Below are positions 44,773 to 54,561 of a stretch of DNA of 64,000 nucleotides, piece by piece. This stretch comes from Agromyces mariniharenae (GTDB taxonomy: Bacteria > Actinomycetota > Actinomycetes > Actinomycetales > Microbacteriaceae). Made by a program: the position numbers and the translations under genes. Under the pieces are notes generated by a model, which saw only the letters and a list, made by a program, of their open reading frames with translations, was not told where the DNA came from and did not search any database. Where the stretch lies: positions 62,001-126,000 of the forward strand of contig NZ_VSSB01000002.1 in assembly GCF_008122505.1 (NCBI RefSeq), in the 5' to 3' direction. Each line of letters opens with the position of its first letter. Position 1 is the stretch's first letter.

Positions 44773-45195
44773 GTGGGGGAGAGCGGCTTCGAGGACGCGC
44801 TCGAGCGCACGGCGGAGGGTCTTCGGGCCATGGGTCGCGGCGACGCCGCGCCGTACCGCGCGTGCTGGGCGACCATCGACGACGTCACGCTGTTCGGCGC
44901 CTTCGGCACGATCGAGCGCGGCTACGACGACGTCATGGCGACGCTCGACTGGGTCGCGAGCCGGTTCAGCGACGGCGCGCTGGTGCCCGAGTACGACCTG
45001 GTGCACGTCGGGGCCGACACGGCGCACACCGTCGGGTTCGAGCGCGGGGTCGTGCGCGTCGACGGCGGAGACCCGGACGAGATCACGATCCGCGTGACCC
45101 ACGTCTACCGTCGCCTGGGCGACGAGTGGCGCATCGTGCACCGCCACGGCGACCACCCGCCGGTGCTCGCGCGGCCACCCCGGCTCGACGCGTAG
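44773..45195 (+). CDS. NTF2-like (SnoaL/DUF4440-type) protein
   Basis: 140 residues. Start helix FEDALERTAEGLRAMGRGDA, then ATIDDVTLFGAFGTIERGYD (D-D-V-x-L-x-G), a hydrophobic helix, and strands AHTVGFERGVVRVDGG, ITIRVTHVYRRLGDEWRIVH with the typical DEWRIVHRHGDH ending. Resembles small ketosteroid-isomerase-fold stress proteins of Actinobacteria. GTG 44773 has GGGGGAGG 5-12 bases upstream. Function unknown. Confidence 0.8.
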   Translation: MGESGFEDALERTAEGLRAMGRGDAAPYRACWATIDDVTLFGAFGTIERGYDDVMATLDWVASRFSDGALVPEYDLVHVGADTAHTVGFERGVVRVDGGDPDEITIRVTHVYRRLGDEWRIVHRHGDHPPVLARPPRLDA

Positions 45196-45233
45196 CGCCC
45201 GGCCGGCGCGAACCCGCTCTCGACGCGCGGGAC

Positions 45234-46160
45234 TCAGTTCATCCGGTCGAGCCGGCGCAGGATGAGCCCCTCGCGCAGCGCCCACGGCGACACGTCGAGC
45301 TCGGGCACGTCGAACGCCTTCATCGCCTCGGAGAGCACGACCGCGCCCGCGACGATCTGGAACGTGCGGTCGGCCGTGATGCCGGGCAGCGCCGGCCGAG
45401 CGTCGGCGGGGATCCGCGCGAGGCGCGGGATCCAGTCGTCGAGGCCCTTCCGGCGCAGGATGCTCCGCTCCTCCGAGCCGACGCCCTCCTCCGTCCATCC
45501 GGCGAGCCGCGCGAGCGACCGGATGGTCTTCGACGAGCCGACGACGTGATCGGGCGAGGGGAGGTGAGCGAAGTCGGGCAGGGCGGACTGCAGCACGCTC
45601 GCCGCGTGCTCGCGCAGCGCCTGCACCTGCTCGGGGCTCGGCGGGTCGTCGGGCAGGAACGCGACGGTCGATCGCCCGGCGCCGAGGGGAAGCGACTCGG
45701 CGACGTCGGGCACCTCGTCGGCGCCGTTCGCGATCTCGAGCGAGCCGCCGCCGATGTCGAAGAGCAGGATGCGCTCGGCCGACCAGCCGTACCAGCGGCG
45801 CACCGCGAGGAACGTGAGCCGCGCCTCGTCGTCGCCCGACAGCACCTGCAGCTCGACGCCGGTCTCGCGCGCGACGCGGGCGAGCACCTCCTCGCCGTTC
45901 GCCGCCTCGCGGATGGCCGAGGTCGCGAACGGCAGCAGCTCCTCGATGCCGGCCTCGCGCGCGGCATCCGCTGCACCGCCGACCGCGTCGAGGATGGCGG
46001 CGACGCCCTCGTCGCTGATCGCGCCGTCGGGCTCGAGGTACCGCATGAGGCGCAGGACCGCCTTGTGCGAGGCCGTGGGGATGGGGCGGGCACCGGGATG
46101 GGCGTCGACGACCAGCAGGTGCACGGTGTTGGATCCGACGTCGAGGACACCGAGGCGCAT
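45234..46160 (-). CDS. Ppx/GppA phosphatase family protein
   Basis: 308 residues, ASKHA fold: phosphate-1 loop VLDVGSNTVHLLVVDAHPG, ATSAIREAANGEEVL, and phosphate-2 loop ILLFDIGGGSLEIANG. The length equals the short actinobacterial Ppx1/Ppx2 type, which hydrolyses short polyphosphate or pppGpp and lacks the C-terminal HD domain. Start ATG 46160 begins directly with MRLGVLDVGSNT. Divergent from the TetR-led operon. Polyphosphate/(p)ppGpp metabolism is a family-based inference. Confidence 0.9.
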   Translation of the reverse strand: MRLGVLDVGSNTVHLLVVDAHPGARPIPTASHKAVLRLMRYLEPDGAISDEGVAAILDAVGGAADAAREAGIEELLPFATSAIREAANGEEVLARVARETGVELQVLSGDDEARLTFLAVRRWYGWSAERILLFDIGGGSLEIANGADEVPDVAESLPLGAGRSTVAFLPDDPPSPEQVQALREHAASVLQSALPDFAHLPSPDHVVGSSKTIRSLARLAGWTEEGVGSEERSILRRKGLDDWIPRLARIPADARPALPGITADRTFQIVAGAVVLSEAMKAFDVPELDVSPWALREGLILRRLDRMN

Positions 46161-46268
46161 GCCCCGAGCGTAGCCGTGCCGGCGTGCACCACGCGTCCGT
46201 TTCGTGCATACTGGTGCGACTGGGACGATCGTCCCACTTCGGTCGGCGATGGAGTCGAGAGGAGCCGC

Positions 46269-46865
46269 GTGGCCCGCATCCCCGCACCCGAGCGCCGCGC
46301 GGCGCTCATCGAGGCGGCCCTGCGCGTCGTCTCCCGGCACGGCATCTCGCAGGCCACGACGCGCGCGATCGTCGCCGAGGCCGACATGTCGCTCGCGAGC
46401 TTCCACTACGCGTTCGACTCGCGCGACGAGCTCATCGACGAGCTGATCGCCACGGTCGTCGCCCGCGAGCAGGCGGCCGTGATGCCCGAGGTGGTGCCCG
46501 GCCAGGGCCTGCGCGACATCCTCGAGGCGGGCATCCTCCGCTACTTCGAGCACCTGAAGGCCGACCCCGAGCACGAGCAGGCGATGCTCGAGCTCACCCA
46601 GTACGCGCTGCGGTCCCCCGAGCGGCATCCGCTCGCCCTCGCGCAGTACGCGCGCTACGTCGAACTCGCCGAGCGCTCGCTCGAGCTCGCCGCGAACGTG
46701 GCGGATGCCGCGTGGCGCGTGCCCGTGTCCCAGGCGGCCCGCGTGCTCGTGGCGTTCACCGACGGGCTCACGCTCACCTGGCTCGTCGAGCGCGACGACG
46801 ACGCCGCCCGGGCGGTCGCCGCAGCGGCCGCCGACGCCCTCTCGAGGATGGCCGACCCCCGATGA
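46269..46865 (+). CDS. TetR-family regulator leading a four-gene operon
   Basis: 198 residues. N-terminal HTH: RRAALIEAALRVVSRHGISQ, then TRAIVAEADMSLASFHYAFD, SRDELIDELI. The C-terminal ligand domain is all-helical (EAGILRYFEHLKADPEHEQA). GTG start with GAGAGGAG 5-12 bases upstream; the long frame in front is spurious. The stop overlaps the MFS gene start (ATGA), so the regulator is cotranslated with its likely target transporter and enzymes. Confidence 0.9.
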   Translation: MARIPAPERRAALIEAALRVVSRHGISQATTRAIVAEADMSLASFHYAFDSRDELIDELIATVVAREQAAVMPEVVPGQGLRDILEAGILRYFEHLKADPEHEQAMLELTQYALRSPERHPLALAQYARYVELAERSLELAANVADAAWRVPVSQAARVLVAFTDGLTLTWLVERDDDAARAVAAAAADALSRMADPR

Positions 46866-48142
46866 CCCATCTCGACGCGGCATCCGGCACCGTGCCCGCC
46901 GCCCCCGCCGCCCTCGGCGAGCCCACCCGACGGGTCGGCGCCGGCTGGATCGCCGCGTTCGCGACGGCCTGGTTCGGCATCTGGATGGCGCAGCTCACGC
47001 CCGTGCAGCTGCTGCTCCCCGCGCAGGTCGACGAGCGCCTGCATCCCGAGGACTGGGTCGACAGCGTCGTCGCGTTCGGCGCGATCTCGGGCGTCGCCGC
47101 GCTGGCGACGATCATCGCGTACCCGCTCACCGGCGCCCTCTCCGACCGCACCACCTCGCGCTTCGGCCGGCGCCGGCCGTGGATCCTCATCGGCGCGCTC
47201 GTCTTCGCGGTCTCGCTCGTGCTGCTCGGGTTCCAGTCCGAGATGTGGGCGATCGGCGCCGCGTGGGTCGCGGCATCCGTCGGCTTCTGCATCATGACCG
47301 CCGCGCTCACGGCGACGATCTCCGACCAGGTGCCCGTGAACCAGCGCGGGTTCGTGTCGGGCTGGATGTCGGCGCCGCAGGCCGTCGGCATCATCGTCGG
47401 CCTGCTGCTCGTGACCGAGCTCGTCACCGACCGGGTCACGGGCTACGCGCTGCTCGCGGCGATCCTCGTCGTGCTCGCCGTGCCGTTCCTGTTCCGCCAC
47501 GACGAGCCGCTGACGGCGACCGAGCGCACCCGCGTCACGGCGAAGCACATCATCTCGGGCTTCTGGATCAGCCCCCGCAAGCACCCCGACTTCGGCTGGA
47601 CCCTGCTGAGCCGGGTCATGGTCTCGATCGGCAACGCGCTCGGCACGAGCCTGCTGCTCTACTTCCTCATGTTCCAGCTCGACGACGAGCATGCCGAAGC
47701 GGACCTCATCCTCCTCACGCTCATCTACATGGTGTTCGTGATCCTCGCCTCGCTCGGCCTCGGCAAGCTCTCCGACCGGCTCGGGCGGCGCAAGGCCTTC
47801 GTCTTCCTCGCCTCGGGCCTGCAGGGCGTGGCCGCGCTCCTGCTCGCCATCGTGCCCGACCTGTCGGTGGCCATGGTCGCCGCCGGGCTGCTCGGGCTCG
47901 GCTACGGCTGCTTCCTCTCGGTCGACCAGGCGCTCGCCACGCAGGTGCTGCCGGATGCCGCGACCCGCGGCAAGGACCTCGGCATCATGAACATCGCCTC
48001 GGCGGTGCCGCAGGCGATCGCACCGCTCATCGGCGCCGCGGCCGTCGTGATGACGGGCTCGTTCGTGCTCGTCTTCGTGCTCTCGGCGGTGTTCGCGTTC
48101 GGCGGCGCGCTCGCCGTGGCGCGGGTCAGGAGCGTGCGATGA
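46862..48142 (+). CDS. MFS transporter (sugar-type, GPH/SLC45-like loop)
   Basis: 426 residues, 12 predicted membrane helices. Motif A between helices 2 and 3 is GALSDRTTSRFGRRRPWILI, typical of the sugar-transport branch. A second A-like motif, GKLSDRLGRRKAFVFLASG, lies after the central loop. The central loop is DEPLTATERTRVTAKHIISG. Second gene of the overlapping operon, upstream of a PLP enzyme and a flavin oxidase, so it may import the compound those enzymes process. Confidence 0.88.
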   Translation: MTHLDAASGTVPAAPAALGEPTRRVGAGWIAAFATAWFGIWMAQLTPVQLLLPAQVDERLHPEDWVDSVVAFGAISGVAALATIIAYPLTGALSDRTTSRFGRRRPWILIGALVFAVSLVLLGFQSEMWAIGAAWVAASVGFCIMTAALTATISDQVPVNQRGFVSGWMSAPQAVGIIVGLLLVTELVTDRVTGYALLAAILVVLAVPFLFRHDEPLTATERTRVTAKHIISGFWISPRKHPDFGWTLLSRVMVSIGNALGTSLLLYFLMFQLDDEHAEADLILLTLIYMVFVILASLGLGKLSDRLGRRKAFVFLASGLQGVAALLLAIVPDLSVAMVAAGLLGLGYGCFLSVDQALATQVLPDAATRGKDLGIMNIASAVPQAIAPLIGAAAVVMTGSFVLVFVLSAVFAFGGALAVARVRSVR

Positions 48143-49389
48143 CGACCTCGCTCGACCTGCACCTCGACCACGAGACGACGGATGCCGCGCCCTGGGCCGA
48201 TCCCGCCCGGTACTGGCCCGCCCTCACCGCGGCCACCCGGCACCTCGACGCCCCCGTCGGCGCGATCCACCTCGGCGCCCTCCGGCACAACGCGCAGGAC
48301 ATGACGCGCCGTGCCGCGGGCACGCCCATCCGCATCGCGTCGAAGTCGGTGCGGGTTCGGAGCGTGATCGAATCCCTCCTCGCCCAGCCCGGCTACCACG
48401 GGGTGCTCGCCTACACGCTCGCCGAGGCGATCTGGCTCGCCGATACCGTCGACGATCTCGTCGTGGGCTACCCCACGGCGGAGCGGGGCGGCATCCGACA
48501 TCTCGCGACCGACGCCGACCTCGCGGGCCGCATCACGCTCATGGTCGACTCGCCGCAGCAGCTCGACCTCGTCGACGCCGTGCTGCCGCCCGGCCGCCGC
48601 GAGGAGCTGCGCGTGTGCCTCGAGCTCGACGCCTCGTGGAACGCGCCCGTGCTCGGCCACCTCGGCGTGCGCCGGTCGCCCGTGCACGACCCGTCCGACG
48701 CGGGCGCGCTCGCCGCGTACATCGCCGAGCGGCCCGGCTTCCGCCTCGTCGGCGTCATGTCGTACGAGGCGCAGATCGCGGGCGTCACCAATCGGCCGAA
48801 GGGCAGGCCGGTCGACGGCGCGATCAACCGCTGGATGCAGTCCCGTTCGATGCCCGAGCTCGTCGAGCGCCGCGCCCGCGCGGTGGCGGCCGTGCGCGAG
48901 CACGCCGACCTCGAGTTCGTGAACGGCGGCGGCACCGGCTCGCTCGAGGGCACCGCGGCCGACCCCTCCGTCACCGAGATCGCCGCCGGCTCCGGCCTGT
49001 TCGGCGGCCACCTGTTCGACGGGTACGCGCACTTCACGCCCGCACCGGCCGCGGCGTTCGCACTCGACGTGGTGCGGTCGCCCAGCCCCGAGCACGCCAC
49101 CATCCTCGGCGGCGGCTGGATCGCGTCGGGCCCGCCCGCAGTCGATCGCGTGCCGAGGATCGTGTGGCCCGAGGGACTCGCCCTGCTCGCACGCGAGTCG
49201 GCGGGCGAGGTGCAGACGCCCGTCACGGGGGCTGCGGCGCGCACGCTCCGCGCGGGCGACCGGGTCTGGTTCCGGCACACGAAGTCGGGCGAGCTGTCGG
49301 AGCACCTGAACGAGTTCGCCGTCGTCGACGGCGACGAGGTGGTCGACACCGTGCCCACCTATCGAGGCGAGGGGAAGGCGTTCCTGTGA
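48139..49389 (+). CDS. PLP-dependent amino acid deaminase/aldolase (alanine racemase N-terminal fold)
   Basis: 416 residues. A PLP TIM barrel of the D-threonine aldolase/D-serine dehydratase type: GAIHLGALRHNAQDMTRRAA, with the PLP lysine in RIASKSVRVRSVIESLL. A C-terminal beta domain of the Dsd1 type follows, with AARTLRAGDRVWFRHTKSGE and SEHLNEFAVVDGDEVV; the His and Glu there are likely metal or substrate ligands. ATGA overlap with the transporter gene and GTGA overlap with the oxidase gene. Substrate probably a hydroxy-amino acid; unproven. Confidence 0.85.
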   Translation: MTTSLDLHLDHETTDAAPWADPARYWPALTAATRHLDAPVGAIHLGALRHNAQDMTRRAAGTPIRIASKSVRVRSVIESLLAQPGYHGVLAYTLAEAIWLADTVDDLVVGYPTAERGGIRHLATDADLAGRITLMVDSPQQLDLVDAVLPPGRREELRVCLELDASWNAPVLGHLGVRRSPVHDPSDAGALAAYIAERPGFRLVGVMSYEAQIAGVTNRPKGRPVDGAINRWMQSRSMPELVERRARAVAAVREHADLEFVNGGGTGSLEGTAADPSVTEIAAGSGLFGGHLFDGYAHFTPAPAAAFALDVVRSPSPEHATILGGGWIASGPPAVDRVPRIVWPEGLALLARESAGEVQTPVTGAAARTLRAGDRVWFRHTKSGELSEHLNEFAVVDGDEVVDTVPTYRGEGKAFL

Positions 49390-50759
49390 CGGCGAGCGGA
49401 GCGACGTGGCGCAACTGGGCGCGCACCGAGTCGGTGCGGCCGCTGCGGGTCGAACGGCCGGCCACGGCCGGCGCCGTGCAGCGGGCGGTGACCGCCGCCG
49501 CGGCATCCGGCCTGCGCGTCAAGCCCGTCGGGTCCGGCCACAGCTTCACCGGCATCGCCGTCGCCCCCGACGTGCAGCTCGACCTCACCGACCTCTCGGG
49601 CGTCGTCGACGCGGATGTCGCGACCGGCCGGGTGACGCTCGCCGCCGGCACCCGACTGCACCAGCTGCCCGAGCTGCTCGCACCCTACGGCCTCGCCCTG
49701 CAGAACATGGGCGACGTCGACCGGCAGACCATCTCGGGCGCGACCTCGACCGGCACGCACGGCACGGGCCTCGGGTTCGGCGGACTCGCGACGCAGATCG
49801 TGGCCGCGAAGCTCGTGACCGGCACGGGCGAGCTCATCAGCGTCAGCGAGACCGAACGGCCCGAGCTGCTGCCGGCCGTGCGCGTCGGCCTCGGCGCGCT
49901 GGGCGTGCTCGTCGAGGTGACGCTGCAGCTCGTGCCGAGGTTCGTGCTGCACGCCGTCGAGCGGCAGGAGCCGTTCGGCCTCGTGCTCGACGAGTGGCTC
50001 GACCGCGTGCGCGGCAACGACCACTTCGAGTTCTACTGGTTCCCGCACACCGATACGGCGCTCACGAAGACCAACACGCGCCTGCCCGGCGACGCGCCGC
50101 GAAAGCCGCTCGGCCGCGTGTCGCGGTGGATCGACGACGAGCTCCTCGCCAACGGCGCCTACCGGGCGATGTGCCTGCACGGGCACCTGCAGCCGAGCGT
50201 GACTCCGAAGCTGGCCCGCCTCGTCGACACGTTCACCGGCGACCGCGACTTCACCGACTTCGCGCCGAAGGTCTTCACCACGAACCGCACGGTGCGATTC
50301 CGCGAGATGGAGTACGCGATCCCGCTGGAGGCGATCCCCGAGGCGGTACGCGGGGTGCGCGACCTCGTCGAGCGCAACGGATGGCGCGTCAGCTTCCCGA
50401 TCGAGGTGCGCGCCGCGGCATCCGACGAGAACTGGCTCTCGACGGCGTACGGCCGCGAGACGGGCTACATCGCCGTGCACCGGTACTACCGCGAGGACCC
50501 CACCGAGTACTTCGCCGCGGTCGAGCAGCTCATGCGCGGCTTCGGCGGGCGGCCGCACTGGGGCAAGATGCACACGCAGTCGGCCGAGACCCTTCGCGAG
50601 GTGTACCCGCGGTTCGACGACTTCCTGCGCGTGCGCGACGAGCTCGACCCCGAGCGCCGCTTCGCGAACCCGTACCTCGACCGCGTGCTGGGAACGGGCC
50701 GAGCGGATGCCGCGGCCGGGCCCGGCGCCGATGCTACGGCGTCCGCCGACGCAGCGTGA
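49386..50759 (+). CDS. FAD-dependent D-arabinono-1,4-lactone oxidase/alditol-oxidase family protein
   Basis: 457 residues. The VAO-type FAD domain (1-190) has RPATAGAVQRAVTAAAASG, the flavin site VKPVGSGHSFTGIAVAPD (His that can link FAD) and ISGATSTGTHGTGLGFGG. The C-terminal ALO domain ends in FGGRPHWGKMHTQSAETL and LDPERRFANPYLDRVL. This family oxidises sugar lactones or alditols and makes H2O2. Fourth gene of the operon, GTG overlapping the previous stop. The Ala/Asp-rich tail exceeds the family norm. Its 3' end overlaps the convergent ABC permease gene by 26 bp. Confidence 0.9.
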   Translation: MTASGATWRNWARTESVRPLRVERPATAGAVQRAVTAAAASGLRVKPVGSGHSFTGIAVAPDVQLDLTDLSGVVDADVATGRVTLAAGTRLHQLPELLAPYGLALQNMGDVDRQTISGATSTGTHGTGLGFGGLATQIVAAKLVTGTGELISVSETERPELLPAVRVGLGALGVLVEVTLQLVPRFVLHAVERQEPFGLVLDEWLDRVRGNDHFEFYWFPHTDTALTKTNTRLPGDAPRKPLGRVSRWIDDELLANGAYRAMCLHGHLQPSVTPKLARLVDTFTGDRDFTDFAPKVFTTNRTVRFREMEYAIPLEAIPEAVRGVRDLVERNGWRVSFPIEVRAAASDENWLSTAYGRETGYIAVHRYYREDPTEYFAAVEQLMRGFGGRPHWGKMHTQSAETLREVYPRFDDFLRVRDELDPERRFANPYLDRVLGTGRADAAAGPGADATASADAA

Positions 50760-51464
50760 TCGAGCCCACCACGATCGACCCCACGATCCAGGCGGCGATC
50801 GCGAGGATGCGCGCCCAGATCCACTCGGCGTCCTCCGAGCCGTCGGCCACGGCCGTCAGCGCGTCGATCGCGTAGCTCAACGGCAGCCAGTCGCTGATCG
50901 CCTCGAGCACCTCGGGCAACTGGTCGCGCGGGATGAAGATGCCGCCGAGCAGGATCTGCGGGAACACGAGCAGCGGCATGAACTGCACGACCTGGAACTC
51001 GGTGCGGGCGAACGCGCTCGCGAGCAGGCCGAACGCGGTGCCGAGCAGCGCGTCGGCGACGGTCACGGCGAACAGCAGCCAGATCGAGCCCTCGATCTCG
51101 AGGCCGCACACGAACACCGCGAACGACACCGCGATCGCCGTCTGGAAGACCGCGAGGAACCCGAACGCGAGCGCGTAGCCGAGGATGAAGTCGCCCTTGC
51201 CGAGCGGCATCGAGAAGAGCCGCTCGAGCGTGCCGCTGCGCCGCTCGCGAAGGGTCGAGATGCTCGTGACCAGGAACATGACGATGAACGGGAACAGGGC
51301 GATCATCGCAGGACCGATGGTCTGGAACACGTCGGTGTCGGTGAAGATCCACGCGACGAGCCCGATCAGCAGGCTCGGAACCACGAGTAGCAGGCCGACG
51401 GTGCGCGGGTCGTGGCGGATCTGGCCGAGCACGCGACCCGCGGTCGAGAAGGTGCGGACGAGGG

Positions 51465-51468
<4 letters not shown>
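50734..51468 (-). CDS. ABC-2 type transporter permease
   Basis: 244 residues, six membrane helices: TVGLLLVVPSLLIGLVAWIF, IALFPFIVMFLVTSISTLRE, and so on to the last at the C-terminus. The ABC-2 signature region RERRSGTLERLFSMPLGKGD is clear, as is LPLSYAIDALTAVADG. It pairs with the ATPase gene upstream (ATGA overlap) to form a drug- or lipid-type exporter under the TetR repressor at 52297. Convergent with the oxidase gene. Confidence 0.92.
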
Positions 51469-52296
<828 letters not shown>

Positions 52297-52307
<11 letters not shown>

Positions 52308-52959
52308 GTGCCGAATTCTTCGCCGGTGTCGGGGCGCTGTCAAGCATGCGATGGTCGCCCGTCAGGTGGAACTGGATGGCCGGCGCGACCCGCGCGACGA
52401 TCTCCTCGTCGCTCATCGAGGCGACGGGCTCGAAGGCCAGGATGTGGCGCACCATGATGATGCCGACGACCTGCGACGCGGCGAGCTCCGCGCGCAGCTC
52501 GGCATCCGCGGCGTCGCCGAGCCGGGCGGCCAGCCGCAGCATGATCTCGCGGCGGAGGAACTCGCGCAGCATCCGCGCGACCGGGCCCTGGCCGATGACC
52601 GAGCGCATCGCGGCGGTCGCCGCCGGACGCACGCTCGGGTTGCCCCAGGCCGCGAGCACCGCGCGCAGGAGGCGTGCCCCGAGCTCGTCGATGGGTCCGT
52701 CGAGCGCGCTCTGCACGATGCGATCGGGACGCAGCGGCACCGCGACGACCTCGGCCACGAGCGCCGACTTGTCGTCGAAGTAGTGGTGCACGAGCCGCGG
52801 GTCGACGTGCGCGCGGCGGGCGATGGAGCGGATCGACGCCGCCTCGTAGCCGCGCTCGCCGAACTCGGCCGCCGCGGCCGCGAGGATGCGCGCCTTCGTG
52901 TCGTCGGGGTTGGCGCCGCGCGGCCGCCCGCGTCGGCGTGGCGCTTCACGCTGCTCCAC
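52297..52959 (-). CDS. TetR-family repressor of the ABC exporter
   Basis: 220 residues. HTH: TKARILAAAAAEFGERGYEA, SIRSIARRAHVDPRLVHHYF, DDKSALVAEVVAVP. C-terminal domain TetR_C-type (FLRREIMLRLAARLGDAADA). A basic N-terminus of AT-hook type (RRRGRPRG) may add DNA contacts. GTG start. The TAA stop, rare in this genome, overlaps the ATPase start by 11 bp, consistent with an autoregulated resistance operon. Confidence 0.92.
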
Positions 52960-53091
52960 AGGCTGAGCCTACGCCCGGAGCCGGCCGCCGCTTCCCTTCG
53001 AGTCTCATGGGAAGCTCACTGCCGCCGCCTGACCGATCGGTAGGATGATTTCCACACCCCGAAAGTCGCCGCAGCGCTAGGAGTCCGTGCC

Positions 53092-53658
53092 ATGGAATGG
53101 CTCATTCCCGTCATCATCGTCGTCGTACTCCTCCTCATCATCGGCATCTACCTGTGGGCCACATACAACTCCCTCGTGACGCTGAACGTGCGCGTCGACG
53201 AGGCGTGGAGCGACATCACGGTGCAGCTCAAGCGGCGAGCCGACCTGATCCCCAACCTCATCGAGGCGGTCAAGGGCTACGCGGCGCACGAGAAGGCGGT
53301 GTTCGAGAACGTCACCAGGGCGCGCGCCGAGACGCTGCAGGCGCAGGGGCCGGCCGAGGCGGGTGCCGCCGAGAACCACATGCAGCAGGCGCTGAAGTCG
53401 ATCTTCGCGGTCGCCGAGGCCTACCCGCAGCTGCAGGCGAGCCAGAACTTCCTGCAGCTGCAGGCCGAGCTGGTCGACACGGAAGACAAGATCCAGGCCT
53501 CGCGGCGCTTCTACAACGGCGGCGTGCGCGAGCTCAACACCAAGATCAAGGTCTTCCCGAACACGCTCTTCGTGCGCGGCCTCGGCTTCCACGAGCGCGA
53601 GTTCTTCGAGGTCACGGAGCCGGCGGCCATCGCCGAGCCCCCGCGCGTGCAGTTCTAA
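53092..53658 (+). CDS. lemA: LemA family membrane protein
   Basis: 188 residues. One N-terminal membrane helix (LIPVIIVVVLLLIIGIYLWA) and then a four-helix bundle: YNSLVTLNVRVDEAWSDITV, RADLIPNLIEAVKGYAAHEK, EAYPQLQASQNFLQLQAELV, RRFYNGGVRELNTKIKVFPN. LemA proteins are envelope-associated and almost always paired with a membrane protease of the HtpX/M48 type, as here (9-bp gap). Function is not firmly known; links to protein quality control or two-component signalling are proposed. Confidence 0.95.
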   Translation: MEWLIPVIIVVVLLLIIGIYLWATYNSLVTLNVRVDEAWSDITVQLKRRADLIPNLIEAVKGYAAHEKAVFENVTRARAETLQAQGPAEAGAAENHMQQALKSIFAVAEAYPQLQASQNFLQLQAELVDTEDKIQASRRFYNGGVRELNTKIKVFPNTLFVRGLGFHEREFFEVTEPAAIAEPPRVQF

Positions 53659-53667
53659 GGGCCGTCG

Positions 53668-54540
53668 TTGTACCGGGCGATCGCCAAGAACAAGCGCAAC
53701 ACCGTCTTCATCATCCTGTTCTTCCTCGCCATCATCGGCGGGCTGGGCTGGCTGGCCGCGTGGGTCTACAACGACCTCACGATCGTGATCGTCACGCTGG
53801 TTATCGCCACGGCGTACGCGCTGTTCCAGTACTTCACGGCCGACCGGCAGGCGCTCGCCATGTCGGGCGCCGTGGAGCTGCGCAGCAAGGCCGACCACCC
53901 GCGGCTCTGGCGCACGGTCGAGAACCTCTCCATCACGACCGGCACGCCCATGCCGCGCGTGTTCGTCATCTCCGACCCGGCGCCCAACGCGTTCGCCACC
54001 GGCCGCGACCCCGAGCACGCCGTCGTCGCGGCGACCACCGGGCTGCTCGAGCTCATGGACGACGCCGAGCTCGAGGGCGTCATGGCGCACGAGCTCGGGC
54101 ACGTGCGCAACTACGACATCCGCCTCTCGATGATCGTGTTCGGCCTCGTCGTGGCGGTCGGCTTCATCTCCGACATGCTCGTGCGCCTGACGTTCTTCGG
54201 GCGCGGCAACAACCAGAACCCGATCCTGCTCGTCTTCGGGCTCATCGCGCTGCTCATCGCCCCGCTCGTCGCGAGCCTCGTGCAGCTGGCCGTCTCGCGG
54301 CAGCGCGAGTACCTGGCGGATGCCACGGGCGCGATGACCACGCGCCACCCCGATGCCCTGGCGCGCGCCCTCGAGAAGCTCGAGGCCTACGGCCGGCCGA
54401 TGCAGCGCCAGAACTCGTCGATGGCCCACCTGTGGATCGCGGACCCGCTGAAGCCCGGCGTCATCGACCGCCTGTTCGCCACGCACCCGCCGATCGCCGA
54501 GCGCGTCAAGCGCCTCGAGCAGATGGGCGGCGCGTTCTAG
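53668..54540 (+). CDS. M48-family membrane zinc metalloprotease (HtpX-like)
   Basis: 290 residues. Two N-terminal membrane helices (FIILFFLAIIGGLGWLAAWV; IVIVTLVIATAYALFQYFTA), the zinc site EGVMAHELGHVRNYDIRLSM, two more helices (IVFGLVVAVGFISDMLV; ILLVFGLIALLIAPLVASLV), and the third ligand Glu in QREYLADATGAMTT. It degrades damaged membrane proteins. TTG start nine bases after lemA. The catalytic domain faces the cytoplasm by family topology. Confidence 0.94.
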   Translation: MYRAIAKNKRNTVFIILFFLAIIGGLGWLAAWVYNDLTIVIVTLVIATAYALFQYFTADRQALAMSGAVELRSKADHPRLWRTVENLSITTGTPMPRVFVISDPAPNAFATGRDPEHAVVAATTGLLELMDDAELEGVMAHELGHVRNYDIRLSMIVFGLVVAVGFISDMLVRLTFFGRGNNQNPILLVFGLIALLIAPLVASLVQLAVSRQREYLADATGAMTTRHPDALARALEKLEAYGRPMQRQNSSMAHLWIADPLKPGVIDRLFATHPPIAERVKRLEQMGGAF

Positions 54541-54561
54541 CGGGCGCGGGCGGCGAGCCGG

